Of a stretch of DNA of 55,714 nucleotides, positions 25,220-33,974 are shown one piece after another (the first letter of the stretch is position 1; each line of letters starts with the position of its first letter). Source of the DNA: Cytophaga aurantiaca DSM 3654 (GTDB lineage: Bacteria; Bacteroidota; Bacteroidia; Cytophagales; Cytophagaceae); NCBI RefSeq assembly GCF_000379725.1, contig NZ_KB903638.1, positions 1-55,714 of the forward strand, written 5' to 3'. Position numbers and translations under genes: made by a program. Below the pieces are notes generated by a model that was not told the origin of the DNA, did no database searches, and was given only the letters and a program-made list of their open reading frames with translations.

Positions 25220-26773
25220 ATGAAGCAATTCTTTTTGTTGATTTTATTTACAATATGTGTCACCCCTGTTATTCATGCGCAGGATTCTATTCGCCGTAAT
25301 CTGGGCCCTAACATTAATACTGAATTCAATGATGTTTCCCCTATTATCTCTCCGGATGGTAAGATCTTATATTATGTGATTGAAGGACATCCGGCCAATA
25401 CAAAATCCAATTATTATTCAGACACAGAAGATATCTGGTATTCAGAAAAAGATGTGAATGGTGCATGGACAAGAGGTAAACGTATGTCGAAGCCATTTAA
25501 TATGCGCAGGTATAACAGCATCTCCAGCATAAGTGCCGATGGCAATATTATATACATCCGTGGCGCATATCACGATGGAGAATATACAGGAAGCGGATTT
25601 TCGTATGTGATGAAAACAACAACCGGCTGGAGTGAACCCGAAGCAATGAACATCAAGGATTACGATTTCATGAGCCGAGGCTATGCAACGGCTATGTGGA
25701 TGTGTCCGGATGGAAAAACATTGATACTTGCTTTTTCTAAATCTAGCAAATTGAATTACAACGATGAGTCAATTAATGATCTTTACGTATCTTTTAAAAC
25801 CGGTCCCAATCAATGGGCAAAACCTGTTTATATAAAATCGATCAATACAAAAAAATTTACAGAGTCTACTCCTTTTATGGCGTCTGATAATAGCACATTG
25901 TATTTTTCATCTGACAGACCGGGAGGTAAAGGAGGCAGAGATATCTGGATGACCAAACGTTTAGATGATACCTGGAAAAACTGGTCTGCTCCTATAAACT
26001 TAGATAGTAATGTGAATAGTTCCGGCTGGGATGGATATTATACCTTAGATGCTAGAGGTGAATACGCCTATATGGTTTCAGATAAGACAGGATATGGTTT
26101 TAGCTACGACATTGTACGCATAAAATTAACCCATACAGAAAGACCCAATCCAACAGTTTTGATCAGCGGTAAAGTGATCAATGCAAAAACGAATCAACCT
26201 GTATCTGCCCGCATTACCTATCATTCCTTACTTACAGGAAAAGAGATCGGACAGGCAATCTCAGATCCGGTTACAGGTAATTATAGAATAACATTGCCTT
26301 ATGGTGTTCAATACAGCTTCAATGCTAATGGCGGCAATTTTATTCCTGTTTCAAACAATATTGATCTGACAACAGTTGCTGAATACAAAGAGATCAACCA
26401 GGATCTATTTTTAGTACCCATTGAGATTGGCCAAACAGTACAATTGAATAATATCTTTTTTGATATGAGCAAAGCAACACTGCGTCCGGAGTCTTATGTG
26501 GAACTTGATAAATTATTTATTATTCTTCAAAACAATCCCAACATGTCTATTGAAATAGATGGCCATACGGATAATGTCGGTAACCCCGAGTTGAATTTAA
26601 AATTGTCTCAGGACCGTTCAAACACTGTGAGGGATTATTTAATAAATAAAGGCATCGTACATACACGGATCACTACCAAAGGCTTTGGCGGAACGAAACC
26701 GATTGCCAGTAACGATACTGAGGAAACAAAAAAACTAAATCGTCGAGTTGAGTTTACTATTTTAAAACTGTAA
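25220..26773 (+). CDS. OmpA-family protein with PD40 beta-propeller repeats
   Basis: The 517-residue protein has a signal peptide (LLILFTICVTPVIHAQ). A PD40/WD40-like propeller region follows (about 35-295) with repeats such as DVSPIISPDGKILYYV, SISSISADGNIIYIRG and STPFMASDNSTLYFSSDRPGG. Then comes a carboxypeptidase-regulatory-like domain (about 312-400, ISGKVINAKTNQPVSA) and a C-terminal OmpA peptidoglycan-binding domain (about 405-515) with DGHTDNVGNPELNLKLSQDR. The order resembles PorE of the type IX secretion system but lacks its N-terminal TPR part. Many Bacteroidota have several such proteins, so a secretion role is only a possibility. It would be attached to the outer membrane or peptidoglycan. 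Confidence 0.88.
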   Translation: MKQFFLLILFTICVTPVIHAQDSIRRNLGPNINTEFNDVSPIISPDGKILYYVIEGHPANTKSNYYSDTEDIWYSEKDVNGAWTRGKRMSKPFNMRRYNSISSISADGNIIYIRGAYHDGEYTGSGFSYVMKTTTGWSEPEAMNIKDYDFMSRGYATAMWMCPDGKTLILAFSKSSKLNYNDESINDLYVSFKTGPNQWAKPVYIKSINTKKFTESTPFMASDNSTLYFSSDRPGGKGGRDIWMTKRLDDTWKNWSAPINLDSNVNSSGWDGYYTLDARGEYAYMVSDKTGYGFSYDIVRIKLTHTERPNPTVLISGKVINAKTNQPVSARITYHSLLTGKEIGQAISDPVTGNYRITLPYGVQYSFNANGGNFIPVSNNIDLTTVAEYKEINQDLFLVPIEIGQTVQLNNIFFDMSKATLRPESYVELDKLFIILQNNPNMSIEIDGHTDNVGNPELNLKLSQDRSNTVRDYLINKGIVHTRITTKGFGGTKPIASNDTEETKKLNRRVEFTILKL

Positions 26774-26802
26774 TTTTTATAAACCATAAAAACCCATCCC
26801 CC

Positions 26803-27138
26803 ATGGCAGCAATTAAAAATGTAGAAGGATTAACAAACAATGACATCAACAGAGAATTAGCTCGAGGTGCTAAATTTGTAGTATTTCAATATTGTTTTTC
26901 CATTATTGTAATGACTTTTAAGCACAGCAGTGATGTGTACTTTATTAAGGCTGGCGAATCTACTACCAGACACAGTATCTTTCATACACTATCTACATTG
27001 GTATTTGGTTGGTGGGGTATTCCATGGGGACCGATCTATTCAATTGGTGCGTTGTATACTAATTTGACTGGCGGTAAAGATGTAACAAATGAAGTATTGA
27101 GCTCAATCAATGCAGCACAACCGCAACAAAATGCATAG
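26803..27138 (+). CDS. Small protein of unknown function
   Basis: The 111-residue protein has a soluble N-terminus (INRELARGAKFVVFQYCFSI), a hydrophobic stretch and STLVFGWWGIPWGPIYSIGALYTNLTGG, which looks like a membrane-associated Trp/Gly-rich loop followed by a helix. I recognise no named family, though the GWWGIPWGP motif is distinctive. It starts 29 bases after the OmpA gene and 43 bases before the tautomerase, so it may be part of a four-gene transcript. Confidence 0.65.
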   Translation: MAAIKNVEGLTNNDINRELARGAKFVVFQYCFSIIVMTFKHSSDVYFIKAGESTTRHSIFHTLSTLVFGWWGIPWGPIYSIGALYTNLTGGKDVTNEVLSSINAAQPQQNA

Positions 27139-27181
27139 CCTTATCAATAACTAGTTTTCTATAAACGCATATATTCGAACC

Positions 27182-27382
27182 ATGCCGTACGTAAATATTA
27201 AAATTACAGATGAAGGCGTAACCGCTGAACAAAAGGCTGAATTGATCAAAGGCGTTACAGATCTGCTTGTTAAAGTGCTGGATAAAAATCCGCAAACCAC
27301 GGTTGTTGTAATTGACGAAGTTTCAACAGACAACTGGGGCATCGGTGGTGAAACGGTAACTGTAAAGCGAAATAAAAAATAA
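27182..27382 (+). CDS. 4-oxalocrotonate tautomerase family protein
   Basis: The 66-residue protein has the family hallmark: Pro directly after the initiator Met (MPYVNIKITDEGVT), which becomes the catalytic N-terminal proline after Met removal. It also has the helix AEQKAELIKGVTDLLVKVL and the strand TTVVVIDEVSTDNWGIGGE. Length is typical of a hexameric 4-OT. The physiological substrate is unknown. The DsrE-like gene follows by 9 bases, implying joint expression. Confidence 0.9.
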   Translation: MPYVNIKITDEGVTAEQKAELIKGVTDLLVKVLDKNPQTTVVVIDEVSTDNWGIGGETVTVKRNKK

Positions 27383-27391
27383 TCTGAATAG

Positions 27392-27742
27392 ATGTCAGTT
27401 GCATATAAAGTAGTCATTCAACTTTCAAGCAATGATATATTGGTTCAGAAAGCTACGATCAGTCAGCTCAATAATATTTTAAATGCACTGCCATCTGTTT
27501 CGATTGAACTTGTAATGAACGGACCGGGTATTGATTTAATTTTACAGAATGCACCATTGACAAATACCTTAGAGCAGTTACATGAAAGAGGAATTCAATT
27601 TTTAGTCTGTAAGAATTCACTCAATCAAAAGAATTTAAGCAGTACCTCTATCCTATCGTTTTGTTCGGTTGTACCTTCTGCTATTGCACATCTGATCGTA
27701 AGACAGCACGAAGGCTGGAGTTATATCAAGGCAGGGTTTTAA
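27392..27742 (+). CDS. DsrE-family protein
   Basis: The 116-residue protein has a DsrE/DsrF-like alpha-beta layout. VAYKVVIQLSSND is the first strand, NNILNALPSVSIELVMNGPGIDLIL the typical second strand and glycine loop, and LHERGIQFLVCKNSL carries a cysteine at the position often used in sulfur-handling relatives. The end AHLIVRQHEGWSYIKAGF matches small DsrE-type proteins. It is paired tightly with the tautomerase. Sulfur transfer is a family property for some members and is not shown here. Confidence 0.8.
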   Translation: MSVAYKVVIQLSSNDILVQKATISQLNNILNALPSVSIELVMNGPGIDLILQNAPLTNTLEQLHERGIQFLVCKNSLNQKNLSSTSILSFCSVVPSAIAHLIVRQHEGWSYIKAGF

Positions 27743-27772
27743 TTTTACTTAGGGGCTAATGATTAAATAAAT

Positions 27773-27805
27773 AAAAAATGCCGGCTATATAGACCGGCAT
27801 TTTTT
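27773..27805. terminator. Bidirectional terminator between convergent genes
   Basis: AAAAAATGCCGG (27773-27784) pairs with CCGGCATTTTTT (27794-27805) over 12 bases with a 9-base loop. T-runs on both strands serve the DsrE-like gene and the lipoprotein gene. Confidence 0.92.
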
Positions 27806-27853
27806 ATTCTTGACTGATACTAATTGATGTTGCAATATGAATATATTACAACA

Positions 27854-28504
27854 TCAATTTAAATGATAACGCACCAATCGCCTTTCTGCATAATCCGGAC
27901 TTGATACGAAAAAGAGAAGTGTTTCAATTACAATTCCAACATTCTTTGCATATCTTGCATCTCTGTATCTCGGGTTGCCAGCAGATGTCCACATAGGATA
28001 CATTGCATGTGTTTCTTGCGCATTCAATGTTTTAAATGTTCCTGCAAATGTACTTACAGCAATTCCTTTATCTGTCATTTTTCTTGTAATTCTACTAATG
28101 GTATCATATACTGGACTGATAATGTACCAGGCTTCTAATGCATTTGTAAAATCCTGAGAAGAAAATAATATCTCCCCATTTGAATTTACTATATAATGTA
28201 AAGAATCTCTCTGAAATAAAACTTCCTTTTTAGTTCTATCATACCACAGTGGCTTTACAATTTTAAAATATGTATTTCCTTTTATAATGGTATCCTTTTC
28301 GACATAACAACTGTCGAATATATTTCTTGATGTGGCATCTCCAGTAGAACTAATATCGAACTGTTCGTAGATCCAATAGTTACCTACTTTTAATTGCGAA
28401 AAATTGGGATAGGTTACACTCGGTGTTGGTTCGTTATTTCTTTTACAAGAAAAAATCATCGCCGGCATTAAAGCCGCTAATAAAAAAAGCATTTTCTGAT
28501 TCAT
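27854..28504 (-). CDS. Lipoprotein of unknown function, paralogue of the one at 6155
   Basis: The 216-residue protein has a lipoprotein signal with lipobox IFSC and acylated Cys20. It contains LKVGNYWIYEQFDI near the start and RYRDARYAKNVGIVIETL near the end, the same motif pair as the 227-residue lipoprotein at 6155-6838. The middle has short beta-strand-like segments (ILFSSQDFTNALEAWYII). No catalytic motif is seen. It stands alone in its own transcription unit, flanked by terminators on both sides. Confidence 0.72.
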   Translation of the reverse strand: MNQKMLFLLAALMPAMIFSCKRNNEPTPSVTYPNFSQLKVGNYWIYEQFDISSTGDATSRNIFDSCYVEKDTIIKGNTYFKIVKPLWYDRTKKEVLFQRDSLHYIVNSNGEILFSSQDFTNALEAWYIISPVYDTISRITRKMTDKGIAVSTFAGTFKTLNAQETHAMYPMWTSAGNPRYRDARYAKNVGIVIETLLFFVSSPDYAERRLVRYHLN

Positions 28505-28617
28505 GTTTTTAGAATGTTATTTTTTCTAAAAACGACTTTTTGAATATTTATTGCCTATAATAAATTTCTGTTTGTAACGTTGCTGCAATTATTGTTTTAT
28601 ATATTTTCTAAAAAAAA

Positions 28618-28658
28618 CAGAGTGGTCGGACGGGCAAAAAAGCCGACTGACCACTCTG
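28618..28658 (-). terminator. Terminator of the glycogen synthase gene
   Basis: CAGAGTGGTC (28618-28627) pairs with GACCACTCTG (28649-28658), with an inner GGC/GCC stem around six A residues. On the minus strand the hairpin is followed by a run of seven T. Confidence 0.85.
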
Positions 28659-28711
28659 ATATAATTTTGTCAATTCCTTACTGAAAACTGACTAATATTT
28701 ACTGACCACTC

Positions 28712-30520
28712 TCAGTTATTTACCGCTATTGAAAAAGCCTGGCGATGTGCTTTATCGTAGTAGCTACCTAAGTTCTGCCAGTCAAAATGTTCGGAAGCGC
28801 TCTCCACTCTGTTACGTTGCGTAATACGGTCTCTGCGCGACAAGTGTACAAAGTGATACATTTGATCTGCGAGTTGCTGTGCAGCGTCGTGGTAGCTCTT
28901 ATGGAAACGATTTGTTACATAGATACCTTTGTTTTCGTTATTCGGAATGTTTTTCAATACATAATCTCCAAATCCAGCCAAATCCGATGTTGTAGCAGGT
29001 ACACCTGAAGCCATACATTCAAGCGGAGTATAACCCCAAGGTTCGTAATAACTCGGGAACACACCTAAGTGACAACCACGTACAAACTGTCCGTATTCCA
29101 TACCAAACAATGGGTTGGTACTTGCAATAAAATCCGGGTGATATACAATCTTCACTTTATCGTGTTGGTTGTTGATCATATTTGAATTGCGGATTGAATT
29201 CAAAATTTCATCCTGATTATCGTAGACTAAGTTGTGTGTAACAACTTTGGGTAATTCGTGTGACTTCCATGAAAGCAATGTTCTTCTCAAACGCAGCTTC
29301 CAGTATTCATCGACAAATTTATTTAAGTCAGGTAATTTTAAATCACTGCTTGATGCTGCAGCTTCAAATAACTTATCACCTAATTGTTGTACAATCGCAT
29401 CGCAGTTGCTTCTAACCTCTTCCATCACTGCTCTGGATTGAAGTACCTGAGGGTTGATGGTATGGAACGGCTGTTTTGTTATAAAGAACATTACAACCGT
29501 TGTATCTGTATTTTCTTCTTTTAATCTCCAGTTAAGGCGGGCTAAAGCCTCTAGAGTAATATCAAAACCTTTGTTCTTATATTCATATCTACCTGATGTG
29601 AAGAAATACAAGGTTTTATCTAAATCGAATGTATAACTCTGGAAGAAATGTCCGATCACAAATTCATGGATCTGATCTTTGTATTCTTTGTGTAAGTTTT
29701 GAAATTCGTGAAGAGCAGTAAAGCGTTCGATGTTTAAACCATTGGGCAATAACAAGTCCGGCTTTCTTCCTAATAACGATTCGCATTCACGAGCGGTAAC
29801 TTCACTCACAGTTGTAAATACGTTTGCTCCATGTGCTGCTGCACGTTCAATTTTTACAGCAGCTTCTATATTGAAATTTACTGCTTCTTTATTCCAATCA
29901 TAGTTAGGTAAATTGTCATAAAAATTAGGATCATTCATCGCTAAGTAGCGCCCTAACATGGTTGCGTGCGTAGTAAATACAATAGAAGCCTTTACATTTT
30001 CTCTGCGCATTTCAGGGATTGCAGTACCTGTCATCCATTCATGAAAATGAGCAACACATTGTAAGTCGCCTTTTGCATGATCTAATTGCTGATGAAATAC
30101 TTTAGCTAAGAAACCAAAAGCTATAACCTGGTTTAACAGATCATCTCCTTCAGGACTTGATATACCGTGATTTTCCCAAAGACTGTATTTGATTTCACCT
30201 AATCTGTAAAATGCAGAGAAATGATTTATCAATACTACTTTAGGTCTGCCTGATACCAACCAATATCCATAATGTACTTCATAACCTAAGTCGCGCATTT
30301 TCAAGACTGCCTGACCAAAGACATCGTCATAATTATCGATTGGTTCAAACTCAGCTATAGCTTTGTTTGCAAAGTATGGGCCTACCAAACAATACCGATC
30401 GCCCCAAACCTCTGTCATAGTAGGCACTTTGGAACGGATAACAGTGTAAATACCACCAACCTGATTACATACTTCCCAGGCAACTTCGGTTAATAGACAG
30501 TCAGAATAATTTGTGTTCAT
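28712..30520 (-). CDS. Glycogen synthase, GT3 family (animal/fungal type)
   Basis: The enzyme extends glycogen from a nucleotide sugar (UDP-glucose in known GT3 enzymes). The 602-residue protein starts LTEVAWEVCNQVGGIYTVI, which is the GT3 form rather than the bacterial GT5 GlgA start. It continues with HFHEWMTGTAIPEMR, TTHATMLGRYLA, FTTVSEVTARECESLLGR, LLPNGLNIERF and the donor-site region GVFPSYYEPWGYTPLECMASGVPATTSDLAGFG. I prefer the ATG at 30520 because the conserved part begins soon after; an ATG at 30544 would overlap the phosphatase gene by 11 bases. It is co-directional with, and 13 bases from, a PPP-family phosphatase. Confidence 0.9.
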   Translation of the reverse strand: MNTNYSDCLLTEVAWEVCNQVGGIYTVIRSKVPTMTEVWGDRYCLVGPYFANKAIAEFEPIDNYDDVFGQAVLKMRDLGYEVHYGYWLVSGRPKVVLINHFSAFYRLGEIKYSLWENHGISSPEGDDLLNQVIAFGFLAKVFHQQLDHAKGDLQCVAHFHEWMTGTAIPEMRRENVKASIVFTTHATMLGRYLAMNDPNFYDNLPNYDWNKEAVNFNIEAAVKIERAAAHGANVFTTVSEVTARECESLLGRKPDLLLPNGLNIERFTALHEFQNLHKEYKDQIHEFVIGHFFQSYTFDLDKTLYFFTSGRYEYKNKGFDITLEALARLNWRLKEENTDTTVVMFFITKQPFHTINPQVLQSRAVMEEVRSNCDAIVQQLGDKLFEAAASSSDLKLPDLNKFVDEYWKLRLRRTLLSWKSHELPKVVTHNLVYDNQDEILNSIRNSNMINNQHDKVKIVYHPDFIASTNPLFGMEYGQFVRGCHLGVFPSYYEPWGYTPLECMASGVPATTSDLAGFGDYVLKNIPNNENKGIYVTNRFHKSYHDAAQQLADQMYHFVHLSRRDRITQRNRVESASEHFDWQNLGSYYDKAHRQAFSIAVNN

Positions 30521-30533
30521 TAATGTGTTGGAA

Positions 30534-31217
30534 TTAAAAGTCAATATTGTTTTGTATAAATAATGTATTTGTTTTCAATTCTAATGCAAGCAAATTGCCC
30601 ATTCCTTCTCGTTGTCCTTTGAATACACAACCATTGTCCAGGCATATTTCAAGTTGTGTATCAGCAGTTGCAACCTGTAGTTTGATAATATCCAGAGTTG
30701 TTGGTGTATGTCCGTGAATCAGGATCCGTCCACCAGTTAACTGTTTTGTGACATGAAATTCACGGATCCACATCATTGCATTATAATCTTTCAACGGCAA
30801 TTCTGCTAAATGGTTTAAGCCTGCATGCACAAAGATATATCGCTCATCTTGAAAGTAATAACTTGTATTTATTATAAACTCCTGAAAATGAAATGGAACA
30901 TGGTCATGATTTTTCAACCCATGGGAAATCATCACCTGTTCTCCTCCACTAAGAATCCACCGATTGTGAGCTTGCATTGAATTTTGAGCATCGATAAACA
31001 TCTGCTCGTGATTGCCTCTTAAAAAGACACAATTTCTATAGCTGTTTTTTATGTCTATCAGATAATTAATAACAGCTCTGCTGTCAGGTCCCCGGTCTAT
31101 ATAGTCTCCCAGAAAAATGAATTGATCCTCACTTGTCGGCTGCAGCTGGTTTTCGATTAAAGCTTTTAAACTTTTAATACAACCATGAATATCTGCTATA
31201 ACAAACGTACGTTTCAA
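30534..31217 (-). CDS. PPP-family metallophosphatase (Ser/Thr phosphatase-like)
   Basis: The 227-residue cytoplasmic protein has the three metal-binding motifs of the PPP family: DIHG (9-12), GDYIDRG (37-43) and GNHE (68-71). Later VHAGLNH and LIHGHTPT supply the remaining histidines. It is close in length to bacterial PrpA/PphA phosphatases and to ApaH, so both protein dephosphorylation and dinucleoside-polyphosphate cleavage must be considered. It lies directly upstream of the glycogen synthase gene on the same strand, an arrangement that suggests a shared role in glycogen control. Confidence 0.88.
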   Translation of the reverse strand: MKRTFVIADIHGCIKSLKALIENQLQPTSEDQFIFLGDYIDRGPDSRAVINYLIDIKNSYRNCVFLRGNHEQMFIDAQNSMQAHNRWILSGGEQVMISHGLKNHDHVPFHFQEFIINTSYYFQDERYIFVHAGLNHLAELPLKDYNAMMWIREFHVTKQLTGGRILIHGHTPTTLDIIKLQVATADTQLEICLDNGCVFKGQREGMGNLLALELKTNTLFIQNNIDF

Positions 31218-31278
31218 TATTGAAGGAAATATGTGGAAGAATCAGTTCGTTGCTAAATATACCTCAATTTGACTTAAT

Positions 31279-31310
31279 AAAAAATGCCATCCGTCGGGAT
31301 GGCATTTTTT
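31279..31310 (-). terminator. Terminator after the argS - glutathione peroxidase pair
   Basis: AAAAAATGCCATCC (31279-31292) pairs with GGATGGCATTTTTT (31297-31310) over 14 bases around a 4-base loop. T-runs on both strands. Confidence 0.92.
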
Positions 31311-31330
31311 ATATAAAACAACGTTCTGCT

Positions 31331-31939
31331 TTATTTTTTGATTGCGTCCAGCACTACCTGATTCATGGGCTTTACACCTGAACCGAAGTAATTTAACAGC
31401 TCTCCATTTTCGCTTATTAAGTATTTACAGAAATTCCAGCTTGGAGCATCTTTGTTCCATCCATTTAATGTTGGTGTTGTAAGCCATTTATATAAAGGAT
31501 GTTGTTCATCTCCTTTAACATGAAGCTTTTCAAACATTTGAAATGTTACACCATAGTTTTTAGTACAAAAAGTAGCAATTTCAGTTTCAGTACCGGACTC
31601 CTGGCCGCCAAAATCATTACACGGAAACCCAAGGATTGTAAGAGAATCTCCATGCAGTGTATGAAGCTGCTGCAGCTCTTCGTATTGAGGAGTATACCCG
31701 CATTTTGAAGCTGTATTAACAATAAGAATCTTTTTCCCTTTTAACGTATGGAGATCAAATGCCTTTCCATCTATTGTAACAACTTCAATATCATAAATAC
31801 TTGTTGTTGGTTTTGATACATTTTCGGTCATAGGTCTGTTTTTAACGTCGCTGTTAATTCCCAAACAAGATGAGAAAAACATAAGGATTGAGTATGGAAA
31901 TGCCATAAATAAAAGAGTTTTAATTTTTGAAACATTCAT
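31331..31939 (-). CDS. Lipoprotein glutathione/thiol peroxidase
   Basis: The 202-residue protein has the glutathione-peroxidase fold: NTASKCGYTPQYEELQ with the peroxidatic Cys80 in place of selenocysteine, GFPCNDFGGQESG with the catalytic Gln, and PSWNFCKYLI with the catalytic Trp. Unusually it begins with a lipoprotein signal (FFSSC, acylated Cys25) and a linker to about residue 48. It should therefore be anchored in the periplasm or outer membrane rather than be cytoplasmic like BtuE or BsaA. The reductant is probably a thioredoxin-like protein. It starts 4 bases after argS, so it is expressed with it. Confidence 0.9.
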   Translation of the reverse strand: MNVSKIKTLLFMAFPYSILMFFSSCLGINSDVKNRPMTENVSKPTTSIYDIEVVTIDGKAFDLHTLKGKKILIVNTASKCGYTPQYEELQQLHTLHGDSLTILGFPCNDFGGQESGTETEIATFCTKNYGVTFQMFEKLHVKGDEQHPLYKWLTTPTLNGWNKDAPSWNFCKYLISENGELLNYFGSGVKPMNQVVLDAIKK

Positions 31940-31943
31940 AGAT

Positions 31944-33740
31944 TTACATTTTTTCAGGTACTTCTATACCTAGTAACAACATACCATCCTTAATTGTTTT
32001 AGCAACTGCTCTGCAAAAGGCAATTCTAAAAGATTTGATTAGTTCGTCTTCTTCATGGAAGATCGAAACTTCTGCATAAAAACGATTGTATTCTTTGGCA
32101 ACGTCGAATATATAATTTGCAATGGTAGAAGGACTATACTCTACACCGGCTTCGCGAATTTTTTCCGGAAATCTGCTTAACAATTCCAATACAGATACTT
32201 CATACGGGTGCAGCTTTTCCAGTTTATATCCTGCCGGTAACGCTTCTTTGATATTTAATTCTTCGGCCTTGCGAAGGATTGCTGAAATACGTGCGTATGT
32301 GTATTGAATAGATGGACCGGTATGCCCTTGAAATTCGATGGATTCTTCCGGATTAAACATCATACGTTTTTTAGGATCTACCTTTAACAGGAAATACTTT
32401 AAGGCACCTAAACCAACGATTTCATATAAATGTGTAGCCTCTGCTTCTGTAAAACCATCCGTTTTACCTTGCTCTAAGGTACGCTCTTTGGCTGTTTCAA
32501 TCATTTCGTTAACAAGGTCGTCTGCATCTACTACAGTGCCTTCACGTGATTTCATTTTACCGCTAGGTAAATCAACCATTCCATATGACATGTGATATAC
32601 ACCATTTGCATATGGCTTACCTAATTTTTTCAATATATGAATCAAGACTACAAAATGATAGTCCTGCTCGTTGCCAACTACATATACTGAACGTTTGCAG
32701 CCAAAATCATTGTACTTCAATTCTGCAGTACCTAAATCCTGTGTGATGTATACCGATGTTCCATCTGAACGTAACACAAGCTTTTCATCCAGACCTTCTG
32801 CTGTAAGATCGATCCAAACCGAACCGTCTGCTCGTTTGTTGAATACGCCTTTAGCTAAGCCTTCTTCAACAATATCTTTTCCTAATAAATAGGTATTTGA
32901 TTCGTAATAGAAATGATCGAAGTCGACACCAATCTTTTTATAAGTAGCATTAAAACCTTCGTACACCCAGCCATTCATGGTTTTCCAAAGATCGTATACT
33001 TCTTTGTCGCCTTGCTCCCATTTCAATAACATCGACTGCGCTTCTTTTAGAATAGGTGCTTCTTTTTTAGCTTGCTCTTCTGAAATACCCGTTTCAACAA
33101 GCGCTTCAACTTCTTTCTTTAATTGTTTATCAAATGCTACGTAATACTTACCAACCAAATGATCACCTTTCATACCTGTACTTACGGGAGTTTCCCCCGA
33201 ACCGGATTTCTGATATGCAATCATTGACTTACAAATATGAATTCCTCGATCGTTTACAAGGTTTGCTTTGATCACATCAAAGCCATTGGCCTTTAAGATC
33301 TGACTGATCGAGTATCCTAAAAAGTTGTTTCGCAAATGCCCTAAGTGCAAAGGTTTGTTTGTGTTCGGTGAAGAGTATTCCACCATTACTTTTTCGCCTT
33401 TGCCATCAGATAACTGCGCATAATCTTCTCGAAGAAAGTTGGTATATAATTGTTCTACCCAAAGTGCGTCGTTGAAAACGATATTCAAAAAGCCTTTAAC
33501 TACATTAAACGAAGAAATAACTGTTGGAATATCTGTCTGACAAAAAGCACCGATGCGTGAACCAAGCTGCTCTGGAGCAACCTTTGCCTGTTTGATAAAA
33601 GGAAAAACAACAAACGTTAAAGAACCTTCAAAATCTTTGCGTGTTGGTTCAAGTAAAATGGTTTCAGGTGCAACAGTTATAGAAAATTCTTGCAGTAAGC
33701 CTTTAGCTATTGATTCTTTTAATAAGAACTCAGGATTCAT
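31944..33740 (-). CDS. argS: Arginyl-tRNA synthetase
   Basis: This class I synthetase charges tRNA-Arg with arginine. The 598-residue protein has an N-terminal Add-1 domain and the HIGH-like motif KPLHLGHLRNN. It also has the Arg-specific DLGTAELKY region, the KMSKS-equivalent loop MKSREGTVVDADDLV and a C-terminal DALR anticodon-binding domain (about 470-598). Length is normal. A peroxidase lipoprotein follows on the same transcript. The divergent gene upstream is an arginine-decarboxylase-like enzyme, so two arginine-using genes share one intergenic region. Confidence 0.97.
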   Translation of the reverse strand: MNPEFLLKESIAKGLLQEFSITVAPETILLEPTRKDFEGSLTFVVFPFIKQAKVAPEQLGSRIGAFCQTDIPTVISSFNVVKGFLNIVFNDALWVEQLYTNFLREDYAQLSDGKGEKVMVEYSSPNTNKPLHLGHLRNNFLGYSISQILKANGFDVIKANLVNDRGIHICKSMIAYQKSGSGETPVSTGMKGDHLVGKYYVAFDKQLKKEVEALVETGISEEQAKKEAPILKEAQSMLLKWEQGDKEVYDLWKTMNGWVYEGFNATYKKIGVDFDHFYYESNTYLLGKDIVEEGLAKGVFNKRADGSVWIDLTAEGLDEKLVLRSDGTSVYITQDLGTAELKYNDFGCKRSVYVVGNEQDYHFVVLIHILKKLGKPYANGVYHMSYGMVDLPSGKMKSREGTVVDADDLVNEMIETAKERTLEQGKTDGFTEAEATHLYEIVGLGALKYFLLKVDPKKRMMFNPEESIEFQGHTGPSIQYTYARISAILRKAEELNIKEALPAGYKLEKLHPYEVSVLELLSRFPEKIREAGVEYSPSTIANYIFDVAKEYNRFYAEVSIFHEEDELIKSFRIAFCRAVAKTIKDGMLLLGIEVPEKM

Positions 33741-33772
33741 AAACGATTCATAAATTGTATTGAACTACAAAG

Positions 33773-33878
33773 ATGCATCATTTTTGCCTATTTATCAGCA
33801 GAAAATTCAATTCCTCTAACGCCCTTATTCATTTTAAACAGGCTATAAATCAGGCAGTCAGATAAAATGCATCATTTT
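33773..33878. promoter_or_regulatory. 12-bp direct repeat in the argS / decarboxylase divergent region
   Basis: ATGCATCATTTT occurs at 33773-33784 and at 33867-33878, in the 234-base space between the divergent argS and arginine-decarboxylase-like genes. Two identical copies could be binding sites for one regulator. Nothing else is seen in this space. Confidence 0.35.
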
Positions 33879-33974
33879 CAATATTATTTCTTAATGACTT
33901 TCATACGTTTCAATTGCATAGTATTTTTTTTTATGTGATTATTGCAGACAATTCGTATTTACAAAAGCCCATAC

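Noticed and set aside
27151-27417. Minus-strand frame of 88 residues over the tautomerase
   Set aside because: The tautomerase on the plus strand has a clear Pro-2 start and family pattern; the reverse frame has none.
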